From Salinisphaera sp. T31B1 (GTDB taxonomy: Bacteria; Pseudomonadota; Gammaproteobacteria; Nevskiales; Salinisphaeraceae): DNA of 64,000 nt. A program made the position numbers and the translations under genes. The DNA lies in NCBI RefSeq assembly GCF_040361275.1, contig NZ_APNH01000003.1, positions 62,001 through 126,000 on the forward strand, written 5' to 3'. Within the stretch, counting starts at the first letter, position 1; each line of letters starts with the position of its first letter. A model generated the notes under the pieces. It searched no databases. It had not been told where the DNA came from and was given only the letters and a program-made list of their open reading frames with translations. This document shows, piece by piece, positions 52,093 to 62,153 of the stretch.

Positions 52093-54036
52093 TCAGAAGG
52101 CCTGGCCCCAGCTTTCGCCTGCCAGCGCGAGGACCTGTTCGATCTCGTCGTCCGGTACGGCCTGTGCGTCGCCCTTTTCCAGAGGGTCGTCGTGGAATAC
52201 GAACAACCGCGAGGCGAACTGCGCGAACGGCAGGCTGGCCTCGCCCGCGATTTCTCCGTGGCCGCGGGTCGCGGTAACGATGCTCTGGCCCCAGTCCTGG
52301 CCGCTGTCGTTGTTTGGGTTGTAGAAATACACGCGCATCTTGTGGTTCGGGTCCAGCCCGACGCGCAGGATAGTGATGGCATGACGGCCGACATAACGCG
52401 CTGCGCTGTCGGTGACCGCGATGCCGGCCGGCTGCGGGTGGATCACCGGCAGATTGCCGTTGTAGTACGGGTGGTAACTGGCATAGAACTGACGGATGAA
52501 GTCGTCGTGGTGTTCGATCTTGCCGGTGACATGGTGGGCGACGGTGCGAAAGCCCTGGCCGACCCACCAGCCGTAGAACGCCGGGTTGATCCAGCGATGC
52601 AGGTCGTCGTCGCGCGCTCCGCAGAGCCGTCCCATCTCGATATAGATTCGGTCGAGATGCGGTACCAGCACCATCGAAACGGCATCGACATCGAGCGGCC
52701 GCTGTTTGGCCAGACCGGCGTCCAGGCCCTTGGATGAGACGGTCTCGCCTTCGAAACGGATGAGGATCTCGTCGTCACGAGCGGCCCAGGCGATCAGCTG
52801 CAGCAGATAGTCGGGGTCGTTATCGGCCCACATCGACAGCCCGATCACCGACTGGCAGGTCGGATTGTTGCCCTGACCGACGCCCAGCGGCTGGCCGAGC
52901 AGCTTGAGCACGCCGGCCAGCAGATACACGCGCGGTTTGTGAGCGGGTCCAAAGGCCTGTGTCAGCATGTCGGCGGTTTCGGCCGACAGCGGCAGCTGAA
53001 TCTGTCGCCACAGCCCGGCGGCGACCGGCGCCGAATAAAGCACCGCTCGTTCGATCAGTCGTGCCAGCCCGTAAATGGCCTCGGCGGTTTCGACATGCAC
53101 GGCTTCGTCGATGAGCGTATGCACCAGCGCCTGGTAGCACAGCAGTACATCGCGGCCTGTCGTGCTCAGTCCGAGCGCGATCGGAATCAGCTCGTCGCCT
53201 TCTTCGCCAAGACTGCGCAGATGGCGCAGGAAAACCGCGTGATAGACCGATGTCAGGCCGCTGTCGTGCATGGCCTGGGCGAAGCCGTGGGCTTCGTCGG
53301 ACAGCGCGCCCGGCTGCATGGCGGCCAGGCGTTCGGCATACAGCTCGATGCCCGGATCCTCGCGACAGCCAGGGGTGGGCGCAAACAGGCAGTCGACCAG
53401 CCGCGCCGCGTCCGGGTTGTCGGTTTCCAGGGAACGACCGTAGAGACACTGGGCGATCTGTACGACCATGGTTCGGGCGCTGGATACGTCGATAGGGCGC
53501 TGGTCGAGAATCCGCCACACCTCGGCGACGAGGCTGTCGAGGATGTTCTCGTAGCCCATGCGCTCGACCAGAAAGGCATACAGGTTCTGGACGGCTCGCG
53601 TGAGCTCGGGCTCGCGTTCGCGATCGGATTCGGTGAGCTGCCCGGACAGCAGGTCCAGGTTCAGTGCCATGACCTGTTTTATGAAATGCTCGGCTCGTTC
53701 GGCGCTGATGCCCGGGTGTTCATAGTCGCCGGCGGCTACGGCCAGCAGACGCAGTTCGCTGAGCGATTCGATCACGGTGATATGGGCATCGCCGGCGCGC
53801 AGCGAGCGGCGGGCCAGCGCCGGCTGCAGGATCGAGGGCCGCGCCCAGTCCGTGCCCGAAAACACGCCCGCCGACTCGAACTTGGATACGCGCTCGTAGA
53901 GCACCTGGGCGCCGCCGGGTTCGGCCAGTACCGTGGCAGCGGCGGCAAGTACCCCGTGGGCAGGAATCGCCGGATCGGTCTGGCGGGCCTGGCCCAGCTG
54001 CAGCAGGGCGGTGTCGAGTGCGGATGTATCGGGCAT
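52093..54036 (-). CDS. Unrecognised 647-aa protein with possible papain-like Cys-His-Asn site
   Basis: 647 aa without a signal peptide, so cytoplasmic. The first 350 residues are helical (many Leu/Ala/Glu stretches such as RAEHFIKQVMALNLDLL) and of unknown fold. In the C-terminal part, GQGNNPTCQSVIGLSMWA holds Cys394, and RHAITILRVGLDPNHKMRVYFYNPNND holds His552 and Asn573. The order Cys, His, Asn with HAI(T) and YNP recalls papain/calpain-type hydrolases, whose His and Asn follow in HAYS and NPW. The Cys to His gap (158) is close to that of calpains. I do not know the family; the enzyme role is a hypothesis. Confidence 0.8.
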   Translation of the reverse strand: MPDTSALDTALLQLGQARQTDPAIPAHGVLAAAATVLAEPGGAQVLYERVSKFESAGVFSGTDWARPSILQPALARRSLRAGDAHITVIESLSELRLLAVAAGDYEHPGISAERAEHFIKQVMALNLDLLSGQLTESDREREPELTRAVQNLYAFLVERMGYENILDSLVAEVWRILDQRPIDVSSARTMVVQIAQCLYGRSLETDNPDAARLVDCLFAPTPGCREDPGIELYAERLAAMQPGALSDEAHGFAQAMHDSGLTSVYHAVFLRHLRSLGEEGDELIPIALGLSTTGRDVLLCYQALVHTLIDEAVHVETAEAIYGLARLIERAVLYSAPVAAGLWRQIQLPLSAETADMLTQAFGPAHKPRVYLLAGVLKLLGQPLGVGQGNNPTCQSVIGLSMWADNDPDYLLQLIAWAARDDEILIRFEGETVSSKGLDAGLAKQRPLDVDAVSMVLVPHLDRIYIEMGRLCGARDDDLHRWINPAFYGWWVGQGFRTVAHHVTGKIEHHDDFIRQFYASYHPYYNGNLPVIHPQPAGIAVTDSAARYVGRHAITILRVGLDPNHKMRVYFYNPNNDSGQDWGQSIVTATRGHGEIAGEASLPFAQFASRLFVFHDDPLEKGDAQAVPDDEIEQVLALAGESWGQAF

Positions 54037-54128
54037 CTATCGTCGGCTTTTCAGAGCAATGGACGCTAGCCTGCGCGCTTTCGCAGGCTGCGGCAAAGTC
54101 GTCGGCCGGAATTGCGCCCGAGCCGGGG

Positions 54129-55412
54129 CTAGCGGTAGAACAGTTCTGGCAGGATCTGGCTCAGCCACGGCAGGCAGGTGATCAGCGCCAGCGCGACCAG
54201 CGAGGCGAGCAGGAACGGCACGATCGCCACCCAGATTCGTTCGATCGGCTCGCCGCTGACGCGCGCGCTGACGAACAGGTTCACTGCCACGGGCGGAGTG
54301 ATCTGGCCGATGGCCAGGTTCAGCGTCATCATCACGCCGAACCAGACCGGATCCCAGCCGAGCTGCTGCATGACCGGGATCAGCACCGGCAGGGTCAGGT
54401 AATAGATGCTGATTGCATCCATGAGCATGCCCAGCACCAGCCACATCAGATTGAGCAGCAGCAAGAACCAGGCGCCGTTATCTGCGATCGACAGCAGGGC
54501 ATTGCTCAGTGTGTCCACCAACCCGACGGTGTCGGCGGCCCAGGCGAACAGGCCTGCCCAGGCGACGATCAGCAGAATAACGCCGCTGGATACCGCCGAG
54601 CTGACGAGCGTGGCATGGATATCGCGCCAACCCAGGCTGCGATAGATGAATACACCCACGAACAGCGCCCAGAACACACCCACGGCGGCGGCTTCGGTGG
54701 GCGTGAACAGCCCGCCGTAGATACCGCCCAGAATGATGACAGGCGTCATCAGCCCCCAGAAAGCATCGCGGACGGCGCGTGCGGTACCGCGCGGCGGCGT
54801 GTCGCTGGCGTCAGTCCGGCCCCAGCCTCGCATGCGTACCGTGATGATCGCGGCCACGCCCAGCAGCAGGCCGGTGAGCATGCCGGGAATGATGCCGGCC
54901 ACGAACTGTTCGGCCACCGAGCCGGACACGATGGTGGCGTAGATGATGAACGCGATCGACGGGGGAATGATGATCGAAACTTCCGAGGCCGCCGCTACCA
55001 GTGCGCCGCCGAACGGGCGTCCGTAGCCCTGGCGGGTCATCATCGGGATCAGGATCGGGCCGAGAGCGGCCACCGTCGCCGGCCCGGAGCCGGACACCGC
55101 GCCCCAGAACATCGCCACGACCAGCGTGGTGATCGCGGCACTGCTGCCGCGCTGGCCGAACATCGCCATGGCCAGAGCCACGATGCGCTGGGCGATGCCA
55201 GCCCGGTCCATGATCGCACCGGCGAGGATGAAAAACGGTATCGCCAGCAGCGGAAAGTTGGCGATGCCGGCCTGAAAATTGAACGACACGATGCCCACGC
55301 CCAGATCGGCCTGCCAGATCACGAACACTGCGGCCGCACCCAGCGCCACGCCGACCGGCACGCGCAGGATCAGCAGCAGTGCGAAGATCGCAATCAGTGC
55401 CCAGTGCGGCAT
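54129..55412 (-). CDS. dctM: TRAP transporter large permease (DctM)
   Basis: 427 aa with about twelve transmembrane helices. Family features are GVALGAAAVFVIW near the start, FFILAGAIMDRAG, SGSGPATVAALGPILIP and IIPPSIAFIIYA. This is the ion-driven membrane subunit for import of dicarboxylates or other organic acids. It starts ten bases after the DctQ gene; the binding protein lies further upstream, so the three make one transporter operon. Confidence 0.92.
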   Translation of the reverse strand: MPHWALIAIFALLLILRVPVGVALGAAAVFVIWQADLGVGIVSFNFQAGIANFPLLAIPFFILAGAIMDRAGIAQRIVALAMAMFGQRGSSAAITTLVVAMFWGAVSGSGPATVAALGPILIPMMTRQGYGRPFGGALVAAASEVSIIIPPSIAFIIYATIVSGSVAEQFVAGIIPGMLTGLLLGVAAIITVRMRGWGRTDASDTPPRGTARAVRDAFWGLMTPVIILGGIYGGLFTPTEAAAVGVFWALFVGVFIYRSLGWRDIHATLVSSAVSSGVILLIVAWAGLFAWAADTVGLVDTLSNALLSIADNGAWFLLLLNLMWLVLGMLMDAISIYYLTLPVLIPVMQQLGWDPVWFGVMMTLNLAIGQITPPVAVNLFVSARVSGEPIERIWVAIVPFLLASLVALALITCLPWLSQILPELFYR

Positions 55413-55422
55413 GGCCTGAACG

Positions 55423-55899
55423 TCAGCCCCGGCGCCAGACAGCGGCCGCGCCCAGCAGGGCGCGCACGGCCACCCAGGCCGAGAGCACCGGCGTCGGCCC
55501 GGTATACATCCAGTTCGGCCAGCCGAGCGCCGGCGAGGTCATGCCCAGCAGCAGATCGTCGGCGAGCTGGTAGTAACTCAGCCAGGCCAGCACGGCGAAC
55601 AGCCCCGCTGTGACGACGAAGCCGAAGACGACGGCGCCCCGGCGCAGTGGCTCCGGCAGGAATTCCGTGGCTGCAACGAAGCGGATGTGCGCGCCTTCGC
55701 CGCCCTCGCGCAGGCCGATGGCGATACCGATGAGGGTCAGCCATACGAAGGCATTGACGATGATCTCGTGGGAAGCCGCCAGTGGGTAATGCAGCAGGTA
55801 GCGCGTCAGCACGTTGGCGAACGCCAGCGTGACCATGGCGGCGAGCACCAGGGCAGCCAGACCCTCCTCGAGCCGATCGACCCAGCGCGCTGCGATCAC
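55423..55899 (-). CDS. dctQ: TRAP transporter small permease (DctQ)
   Basis: 158 aa with four transmembrane helices. The stretch LAFANVLTRYLLHYPLAASHEI near residue 26 is the family signature and ALRE/LREGGEGAHIRFVAATEFLP lies between helices. It links the binding protein to DctM. The gap to the DctP gene upstream is 110 bases; to DctM it is ten. Confidence 0.88.
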   Translation of the reverse strand: MIAARWVDRLEEGLAALVLAAMVTLAFANVLTRYLLHYPLAASHEIIVNAFVWLTLIGIAIGLREGGEGAHIRFVAATEFLPEPLRRGAVVFGFVVTAGLFAVLAWLSYYQLADDLLLGMTSPALGWPNWMYTGPTPVLSAWVAVRALLGAAAVWRRG

Positions 55900-56009
55900 G
55901 CCGGCCGGCTCGCTATTTCGGCCGGCGTTTCATCTCGTCCGCGCCAGAGTCCGTGGCCGGTCGCGATCGCGACGCGGCCACAAGACACGGCAGACGAATC
56001 CGACACCGG

Positions 56010-57074
56010 CTAGCGCGCCTGCTGCTGATCGGTGCGCGCGGTATCAACCAGCTTGGCGCCGATGGTGTCTGTCCACTGGTCGACCACGGGGGCCACCTTG
56101 GCCTTGAAGGCGGCCAGCTGATCGTCGCTCAGCCGAGTGATGGTGACGCCGTTTTCCTCGAGCACTGCGTATGGGTCGGTGACGTCCGGCACCTCGTCGT
56201 GCTCTTTCAGCCAGGCGAGCGCGGCGCCGTCGTCCAGGCCCACGCGGGCCAGCGCCTTCTGATACTGCGCGGCATCCTCGGCGGACCGGCGGATCGCCTG
56301 CTTGATATCGTCGGGAAAGGCTCGCCATTCACGGCCGTTCACCGCATAGATGAGCGGGTCGACCACATAGTTCCATACGGTCAGCTGGTTCTGGCCGTAC
56401 TGCCAGAGCTTGTAGGGCACGATCACGCCCGCCACCGGGTTTTCCTGGCCGTCGACCACGCCCTGCTGGAGCGCGGTCAGCGCCTCGGAGTAGGGCATGG
56501 CGGTCGGATTGGCGCCCAACGCCTGGAAGGTGTCGATGAACAGCTTCGAGCCCACCACGCGGATCTTCAGATCGTGCAGGTCGTCGGGTTTGACGATCGC
56601 GCGCTGGCTATTGGTCAGCTGGCGATAGCCGTTTTCGCCCCACGCGAGCGGCTGGACGCCCAGTTGCTCCAGACGGGCAAAGATCTGCTCGCCGGTCTTG
56701 CCATGGACGACCGCGTCCAGGCTGCCCGGCTGGGAAAAGAAGAACGGCAGGGAAAAGAGGTTCAGCTCTTTGACCTGCGGCGACCAGTTGATCGTCGAGG
56801 CCAGGGAGAAATCAGCCACGCCCTGTCGCAACAGGGTGAACTCGTTGGTCTGGTGGCCGGCGAACAGAGCGCCGGAATAGTAGACCTTGATGTTGATCCG
56901 GCCGTCGGTGCGCTCCTTGACCAGATCGGCGAAGCGCTGTGCGCCCATGCCCCAGGCGGTGTTGGGCCCGACCACCATGGACAGTTTGTACTGGGACTTG
57001 AGCGCCAGCGCCGGCGTGCTCATCAGTGTCGTCAGACACAGTACGGCCGCGAGACGCATCCATTTGTTCGACAT
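56010..57074 (-). CDS. dctP: TRAP transporter substrate-binding protein (DctP)
   Basis: 354 aa with a Sec signal peptide (cleavage near PALAL, residue 25). The DctP fold shows in VVGPNTAWGMGAQRFADLVKERTDGRINIKVYYSGAL, in the Arg-containing segment DLKIRVVGSKLF (the Arg that binds the carboxylate) and in ALQQGVVDGQENP. The start at 57074 follows GGGGAG and gives a normal signal. It sets the substrate of the TRAP system, but I cannot tell which organic acid. Confidence 0.92.
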   Translation of the reverse strand: MSNKWMRLAAVLCLTTLMSTPALALKSQYKLSMVVGPNTAWGMGAQRFADLVKERTDGRINIKVYYSGALFAGHQTNEFTLLRQGVADFSLASTINWSPQVKELNLFSLPFFFSQPGSLDAVVHGKTGEQIFARLEQLGVQPLAWGENGYRQLTNSQRAIVKPDDLHDLKIRVVGSKLFIDTFQALGANPTAMPYSEALTALQQGVVDGQENPVAGVIVPYKLWQYGQNQLTVWNYVVDPLIYAVNGREWRAFPDDIKQAIRRSAEDAAQYQKALARVGLDDGAALAWLKEHDEVPDVTDPYAVLEENGVTITRLSDDQLAAFKAKVAPVVDQWTDTIGAKLVDTARTDQQQAR

Positions 57075-57395
57075 GATTCTCCCCTGCATCGGTAGGCACT
57101 GGGCGCCCGGTGTGGCCGCTCGGTGGGCCGAGCGGTTCACGACCGCCCCCGGCGATCTGTTGTTATGCGCGAAATCGGTACGATCCAGGCTGCCCCTGCG
57201 CCATACAGTCTTTTCCGCGCGAGAAGTTTAGGCCTGCCGTGTTCCCACTGGCAACCGCGGCGCTCATGCCCCGGCAAGACGGTTACAAAGATGGCTCGCC
57301 AAGGCGGCGCCGGCGGCCGCCACGCTCACGCGCAACAGGTCAGCTTCGGCGCGCGTGTGCTGGATGGTTGCGAACGGCGGCTGCAGCGGCGGCGT
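57075..57395. other. Intergenic region, no gene seen
   Basis: 321 bases between the TRAP operon and the DksA-like gene. It must carry the TRAP promoter. Chance frames only; no repeat or hairpin of note. Confidence 0.45.
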
Positions 57396-57755
57396 TCATT
57401 CCGTAGCGGACGCACAGTCCAGACAGCGCAGTACCGTAGGGTCGTGTTTCAGACGGGGCGCCGCGATCGGTTCGTCGCAGTCCGTGCACAGTCCGAACGT
57501 GTCGCTATCCAGACGTTTCCGCGTGCCAGCGATACGCGTCAGGGTCTGGTTGGCCCGTTGGCGCGCGGCGCGGCTCATCGCCTGGGCCTGTAGCGCGTCC
57601 ATGCGCGACAGCCGGCCCTGACGGGTCTGGTCCAGTTCTACCGCTTCGCCGCTGTCGCGACTGGCGTCGAGATAGTGCCGCGTCTCGGCTTCCATGGCAT
57701 CCAGACGAGCGGTGAGTTCTGCGCGGGAGGGTTGTGCATCGGTCATGCCCGTCAT
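57396..57755 (-). CDS. DksA/TraR-family zinc-finger protein
   Basis: 119 aa. A coiled-coil N-terminal part (ELTARLDAMEAETRHYLD) is followed by a four-Cys zinc finger, CTDC-x17-CLDC, as in DksA. The Asp pair at the coiled-coil tip (about 45-50) is replaced by Ser/Gly/Glu, so it may not modulate RNA polymerase as DksA does. The start is uncertain between ATG codons at 57755 and 57746; a GTG at 57797 is also in frame. Confidence 0.82.
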   Translation of the reverse strand: MTGMTDAQPSRAELTARLDAMEAETRHYLDASRDSGEAVELDQTRQGRLSRMDALQAQAMSRAARQRANQTLTRIAGTRKRLDSDTFGLCTDCDEPIAAPRLKHDPTVLRCLDCASATE

Positions 57756-57865
57756 GGTTGGCTCAATCGCCACGGTCTGCAAATCGCACGTGGCCACGGC
57801 GCCGGGCGCGGCTATGGCAGAATCGCGTCTTGTCTGCTTTTCACGATCGTCGGGGAAATGGTTTG

Positions 57866-58726
57866 GTGAATACGATGAATATCCGGTGGGCCCGGTCGGC
57901 AGCGCTGCTTGTCGCCGGTTTGGTCGCGCTGGCCATGGCCGGTTGCAGCCAGGACGAAGGCGCGACCGTCGACGGCATCCATCTAGTCCAGGCCGACGCT
58001 CTGACGGTCTGTACTCATCTTCCCTACAAGCCGTTCCAGTTCACCCGCGACGGCGATGTGGTCGGCTTCGACGTGGATATCCTCAAGCTGCTTGCCGACG
58101 ACCTCGGTGTCGAGGAAAAGGTCGTAAGCATGGACTGGAACCAGATCACCTCGGGCGCGGTGTTCGCTGCCGGCAAGTGCGATATCGCCATGGGCGGGGC
58201 GACGATCACGCCCGAGCGCGCCGAAGCCGTGCTGTTCTCCGACCCTTATTTCAATGCCACGCAGGCCCTGCTGGTCAAGGATGACAGCGGCATTTCCGGG
58301 CTGGCCGATCTCAAGGGCAAGCGGCTCGGCATACAGACCGACACCACCGGCGCGCTGTATGCGAACAAGCATGCCGACCAATATGGCTATACCACGGTCG
58401 TGTTCGACGATCTGGCGCTTGAGACCGCGGCCGTGAGCGCCGGCCAGGTCGCAGCCTCGATCGGCGACAACGGCCCGCTCTACCAATACGCGGCCGACAA
58501 TCCGGGCACGGCGGTCGCCGCGGAGCTCGACACCGGCGAACACTACGGGTTTCTGGCCGAGAAGAACGACGACAACGCCCGCAAGCTCGTCGATCGTTTG
58601 AACAAGCTCATCGCCCAGGCTCGTGAAAGCGGTGCCTACGATCGCATCTACGAGCAGTGGTTCGGTCACAAGCCCGGCCAGGCCGAAGCCCCCAGCCAGG
58701 CCGACGACGCCGGCAACGCGTCCTGA
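57866..58726 (+). CDS. Amino acid ABC transporter substrate-binding lipoprotein (polar amino acid type)
   Basis: 286 aa. The signal ends in a lipobox-like MAGC. The two-lobed fold of polar amino acid binding proteins is clear: LTVCTHLPYKPFQF, VGFDVDILKLLADDLG, WNQITSGAVFAAGKCDIAMGGATITPER and GLADLKGKRLGIQT. GTG at 57866 has GGGGA nine bases upstream; ATG at 57875 is an alternative. It heads an operon with a permease and an ATPase. The 3' end carries a short Pro/Ala/Gln tail. Confidence 0.88.
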   Translation: MNTMNIRWARSAALLVAGLVALAMAGCSQDEGATVDGIHLVQADALTVCTHLPYKPFQFTRDGDVVGFDVDILKLLADDLGVEEKVVSMDWNQITSGAVFAAGKCDIAMGGATITPERAEAVLFSDPYFNATQALLVKDDSGISGLADLKGKRLGIQTDTTGALYANKHADQYGYTTVVFDDLALETAAVSAGQVAASIGDNGPLYQYAADNPGTAVAAELDTGEHYGFLAEKNDDNARKLVDRLNKLIAQARESGAYDRIYEQWFGHKPGQAEAPSQADDAGNAS

Positions 58727-58745
58727 TTCGCCAGGTGGACTAGCG

Positions 58746-59573
58746 ATGGCCAGCGAGCGCAACACGCGTGGCACGCCCCGTCGCGGGCTGAGTCCACGCC
58801 GGCGCGCACAGCGCGTGCGCGCCATCCAGTACGCCGTACTGGTCCTGTTCGTGGCCGGGGCGATCTTCATGGCCGACTGGGCGACCATCGGCCACACCTT
58901 CTTCGCGCCCGGACTGATCGTCGATACAGTCGTCAACGGCCTGTGGCTCGCGCTATGGAACACCGTCGTCTATTCGGCCGGCGGGTTCGTGCTCGGGCTG
59001 GTCGCCGGGACCGTACTGGCGTTGATGCGGTTGTCCGAGATCGGGCCCTACCGCTGGCTGGCCACGATCTATATCGAGTTCTTCCGGGGGCTGCCGGCGC
59101 TGGTGGTGTTCATGGCGTTTTCGCTGCTGCCGCTGGCGTTCCCGGGTCTGGTGATGCCATGGGCGCCGTATGGCACGGTGTGGGCCGCGCTCGGTATTGT
59201 CGGCAGCGCCTATATGGCCGAAACCATCCGTGCCGGCATCCTGGCGGTGCCGCGTGGCCAGATCGAGGCCGCACGATCGCTCGGGCTGTCGGCCGGTCAG
59301 ACGCTGCGTCGTGTCACGCTGCCGCAGGCCTTCCGTATCATGATTCCGCCGCTGACCAACGAGCTGATCATGCTCATCAAGGATTCCTCGCTTGTGTTCA
59401 TCGTCGGCCTGTCAGCGGCCAATTTCGATCTGACCAAGTTCGGCCGGGCCGCGGCCAATACCCACGTCAACATCACGCCGCTGGTGGTCGCGGGTGTGGG
59501 CTATCTGCTGATCACGCTGCCATTGTCGATTCTGGTGCGCCGCATGGAAGCCGCGGCCGGACGTGGCCGATGA
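58746..59573 (+). CDS. Amino acid ABC transporter permease
   Basis: 275 aa. A basic N-terminal tail of about 30 residues is followed by five or so transmembrane helices. The coupling loop (EAA) is [26 protein letters not shown], typical of HisM/GlnP permeases. It begins 19 bases after the binding protein gene and overlaps the ATPase gene by four bases. A single permease subunit is expected to form a homodimer. Confidence 0.9.
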   Translation: MASERNTRGTPRRGLSPRRRAQRVRAIQYAVLVLFVAGAIFMADWATIGHTFFAPGLIVDTVVNGLWLALWNTVVYSAGGFVLGLVAGTVLALMRLSEIGPYRWLATIYIEFFRGLPALVVFMAFSLLPLAFPGLVMPWAPYGTVWAALGIVGSAYMAETIRAGILAVPRGQIEAARSLGLSAGQTLRRVTLPQAFRIMIPPLTNELIMLIKDSSLVFIVGLSAANFDLTKFGRAAANTHVNITPLVVAGVGYLLITLPLSILVRRMEAAAGRGR

Positions 59574-60331
59574 GCGCATCGTCGCCGTCGCTGGTCGACA
59601 TCCGCGGGCTGAACAAGTCGTTCGGCGCCCACCACGTGCTGCACGATATCGACTTCTGCGTGGAACGCGGCGAGGTCGTCTGCGTCATCGGACCGTCGGG
59701 CTCCGGCAAGTCCACGCTGCTACGCTGCGTGAACCTGCTCGAGCGACCGCAGTCCGGTGCGGTGATCGTGCAGGGCGAGGATCTGACCGATCCGGACTGC
59801 GATATCGATGCCGCTCGACGCCATATCGGCATGGTGTTCCAGCAGTTCAACCTGTTTCCGCATCACAGCGCGCTGGCCAACTGCATGCTGGCACTGACCA
59901 CCGTGGCCGGCTACAAGCGGGACGCCGCCGAACGTATCGCCCGTGCCAATCTCGAACGCGTGGGCCTGGCTGACAAGACCGATGCGTATCCGGCACGCCT
60001 GTCGGGCGGCCAACAGCAGCGCGTGGCCATTGCCCGGGCGTTGTCGATGGACCCGGCGCTGATGCTCTTCGACGAGCCCACGTCCGCCCTGGACCCGGAG
60101 CTGGTCGGCGAGGTGCTGGCGGTGATGCGGGGCCTGGCCGACGACGGCATGACCATGATCGTGGTCACCCACGAAATCGCGTTTGCGCGCGAGGTCGCCG
60201 ATCGGGTGGTGTTCATGGACGGCGGTGCGGTCGTCGAGCAGGGGCCGCCGGCTCAGCTGCTCAGCGAACCGCGCGAGCCGCGGACGCGGGATTTCCTGCA
60301 GCGCGTACTGACGCCCGCACGGGCGCGCTGA
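59570..60331 (+). CDS. Amino acid ABC transporter ATP-binding protein
   Basis: 253 aa. Walker [11 protein letters not shown]-loop [13 protein letters not shown], signature [15 protein letters not shown], Walker [16 protein letters not shown] and switch His in [12 protein letters not shown] are all intact. This is the GlnQ/HisP class. It starts in the permease stop codon and completes the three-gene importer. Confidence 0.93.
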   Translation: MSASSPSLVDIRGLNKSFGAHHVLHDIDFCVERGEVVCVIGPSGSGKSTLLRCVNLLERPQSGAVIVQGEDLTDPDCDIDAARRHIGMVFQQFNLFPHHSALANCMLALTTVAGYKRDAAERIARANLERVGLADKTDAYPARLSGGQQQRVAIARALSMDPALMLFDEPTSALDPELVGEVLAVMRGLADDGMTMIVVTHEIAFAREVADRVVFMDGGAVVEQGPPAQLLSEPREPRTRDFLQRVLTPARAR

Positions 60332-60447
60332 ACGACGACCGGTCGGCGGGCCGGGCTTTTCCGGTGCCGCCACGCCGCGGCCATCGCGATTGACCGCAGG
60401 CGCTGTACGCGCCAGCGTTGGGCCATCGTTTTCAATCCGGATCGGCA

Positions 60448-61179
60448 ATGGACGACATTCACAATCGCGTGGCGCTGGTGACCGGCGCGTCGCGCGGCAT
60501 CGGGCATGCGGCGGCAATCGCGCTCGGCCGCGCGGGCTGCCGAGTCGCGCTCGGCTACCACCAATCCCCTGAGGCCGCAGAAACGGCCGTACAGACGATC
60601 GAGCAGGCCGGCGGGACCGCATTCGCCGTACAGGCCGACCTCGCCGAATCCCGCGCGATCGCGGCCATGGTCGATACCGTCGAGGCAAGGCTCGGCGAGG
60701 TCGAGATCCTGGTCAACAATGCCGGCATCAACCCGGTCTATCCCCTCGAGGAGATCGACGCCGAGCGCTGGGCCGAGACCCTGCAAGTCAATCTCACCGG
60801 CTGTTTCCTGCTGTCGCAGCGCGTGCTTCCGGCAATGCGCCGACGCGGCTGGGGCCGCTTGATCATGATGTCGTCGGTGGCTGCCCATATCGGCGGTGTG
60901 ATCGGGCCGCACTACGCCGCCAGCAAAGCCGGCCAGCTCGGGCTCATGCGCAGCTATGCCCGTATGCTCGCCACCGAAGGCATCACGTCCAACGCCATCG
61001 CGCCGGCGCTGATCGAAACGGACATGATCGCCCACAACGACGCGATCACCCCGGACCTGATCCCGGTCAAGCGCTTCGGCCGGGTGGACGAGATCGCCGA
61101 CATGGTGGTCCACATGGCTCGCAACGCTTATATGACCGGCCAGACCGTCAATATCGACGGCGGCATGTATATGAGCTGA
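60448..61179 (+). CDS. SDR family oxidoreductase (FabG-like)
   Basis: 243 aa. The glycine-rich motif TGASRGIG near residue 13, the structural NNAG motif, the catalytic Ser in MSSVAAH, and YAASKAG (Tyr-x3-Lys) are intact. Resembles 3-oxoacyl-ACP reductases, but without other fatty acid genes nearby; it may act on another ketone or alcohol. The stop TGA is followed by a convergent LD-carboxypeptidase gene. Confidence 0.88.
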   Translation: MDDIHNRVALVTGASRGIGHAAAIALGRAGCRVALGYHQSPEAAETAVQTIEQAGGTAFAVQADLAESRAIAAMVDTVEARLGEVEILVNNAGINPVYPLEEIDAERWAETLQVNLTGCFLLSQRVLPAMRRRGWGRLIMMSSVAAHIGGVIGPHYAASKAGQLGLMRSYARMLATEGITSNAIAPALIETDMIAHNDAITPDLIPVKRFGRVDEIADMVVHMARNAYMTGQTVNIDGGMYMS

Positions 61180-61205
61180 GTCCGCTGCGGGTCTCGACTC
61201 GCAGC

Positions 61206-62153
61206 TCAGCCGGCAAAGGTGAGCCGGGCATCGGCGATACGCGCCAAGCCGGCGTAACGCCAGGCATGGTTGACCGTGCCGTGGCCGACCGCGAGGCCGC
61301 GATACAGCGCGATGCCGCGCGCGCCGGTGTATTCGCCGATGATCCCGGCCAGCGATGACATCCCGTCGGCGAGGTCGCACCCCTCGAACACGCCGAGGCA
61401 GACGGTCCTCAGGCGATCTTCGTCGAGCGACGCGATCAGCTGGTGAAAACTGCGTTCCAGCCGGAACTCGGCTTCGCCGACGTCTTCCAGTAACAGAATC
61501 GAATCCGTTTCCAGTCGCAGCGCGGCGGCGGTGCCGACCATGCTGGCGAGTGTGGTCAGATTGCCGCCGACCAGTTGGCCGGCCACGCCCGTCGTGGGGG
61601 CCGCCGTCGAGGCGAGTGACCAATCAGTCGCCCGGCCGTGCAGCAGATCGACCAGTGATGCGATCGAGGCCGCGCGCTGTTCTTGTTCTTCGGCTGTGTC
61701 TCCGGGCATGGCCAGTTGGGTGGCGACCGGGCCGTGGATGCCGGCGCGTCCGTGCTGGCGAAAGGCTTCGAGCAGCACGGTGATGTCTGAAAAGCCGATG
61801 AGCGGGATATCGCGCGGGATGCGTGACCAATCAATGTGATCGACCAGGTGCGCGCTGCCGTAGCCGCCGCGCAGGCACCAGACGGCAGCGACATCGGGCA
61901 ACTCGAATGCCCAGTGAAGATCGGCCAGGCGAGCCTCTGCGGTGCCGGCAAGGTAGCGGTGGTGATCGCGGGCGTGGGCACCCAGCTTCGCATCGATGCC
62001 CGCCGCCTCGAGCACCGTGAGCATGATATCGATACGTTCGTTCTTGACCCCGCCGGCGGGGGCGATCAAGGCGATGCGCTGGCCGGCCAGCGGGCGCAGC
62101 ACCTCGGCCAGCCGTGCGAGCGGGGCGCTCAGTTCGTGGGTGTCAGAGGTCAT
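61206..62153 (-). CDS. LD-carboxypeptidase / MccF-like peptidase S66
   Basis: 315 aa. The Ser-Glu-His triad is present: Ser122 in IGFSDIT, Glu223 in LLEDVGEAEF and His291 in GHGTVNHAW. Such cytoplasmic enzymes cut the terminal D-Ala from recycled peptidoglycan tetrapeptide (LdcA) or inactivate microcin C (MccF). LAGQRIALIAPAG is the usual start. Its start overlaps the 3' end of the YhaN-like gene by eleven bases. Confidence 0.88.
   Translation of the reverse strand: MTSDTHELSAPLARLAEVLRPLAGQRIALIAPAGGVKNERIDIMLTVLEAAGIDAKLGAHARDHHRYLAGTAEARLADLHWAFELPDVAAVWCLRGGYGSAHLVDHIDWSRIPRDIPLIGFSDITVLLEAFRQHGRAGIHGPVATQLAMPGDTAEEQEQRAASIASLVDLLHGRATDWSLASTAAPTTGVAGQLVGGNLTTLASMVGTAAALRLETDSILLLEDVGEAEFRLERSFHQLIASLDEDRLRTVCLGVFEGCDLADGMSSLAGIIGEYTGARGIALYRGLAVGHGTVNHAWRYAGLARIADARLTFAG

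Noticed and set aside
54018-55613. Plus-strand frame of 531 residues
   Set aside because: Antisense to dctM, extremely rich in Asp, Arg, Gln and His, no ribosome site.
61180-61205. GCTGCG/CGCAGC inverted repeat between the SDR and peptidase genes
   Set aside because: Six-base stem without a T run; cannot be separated from chance.
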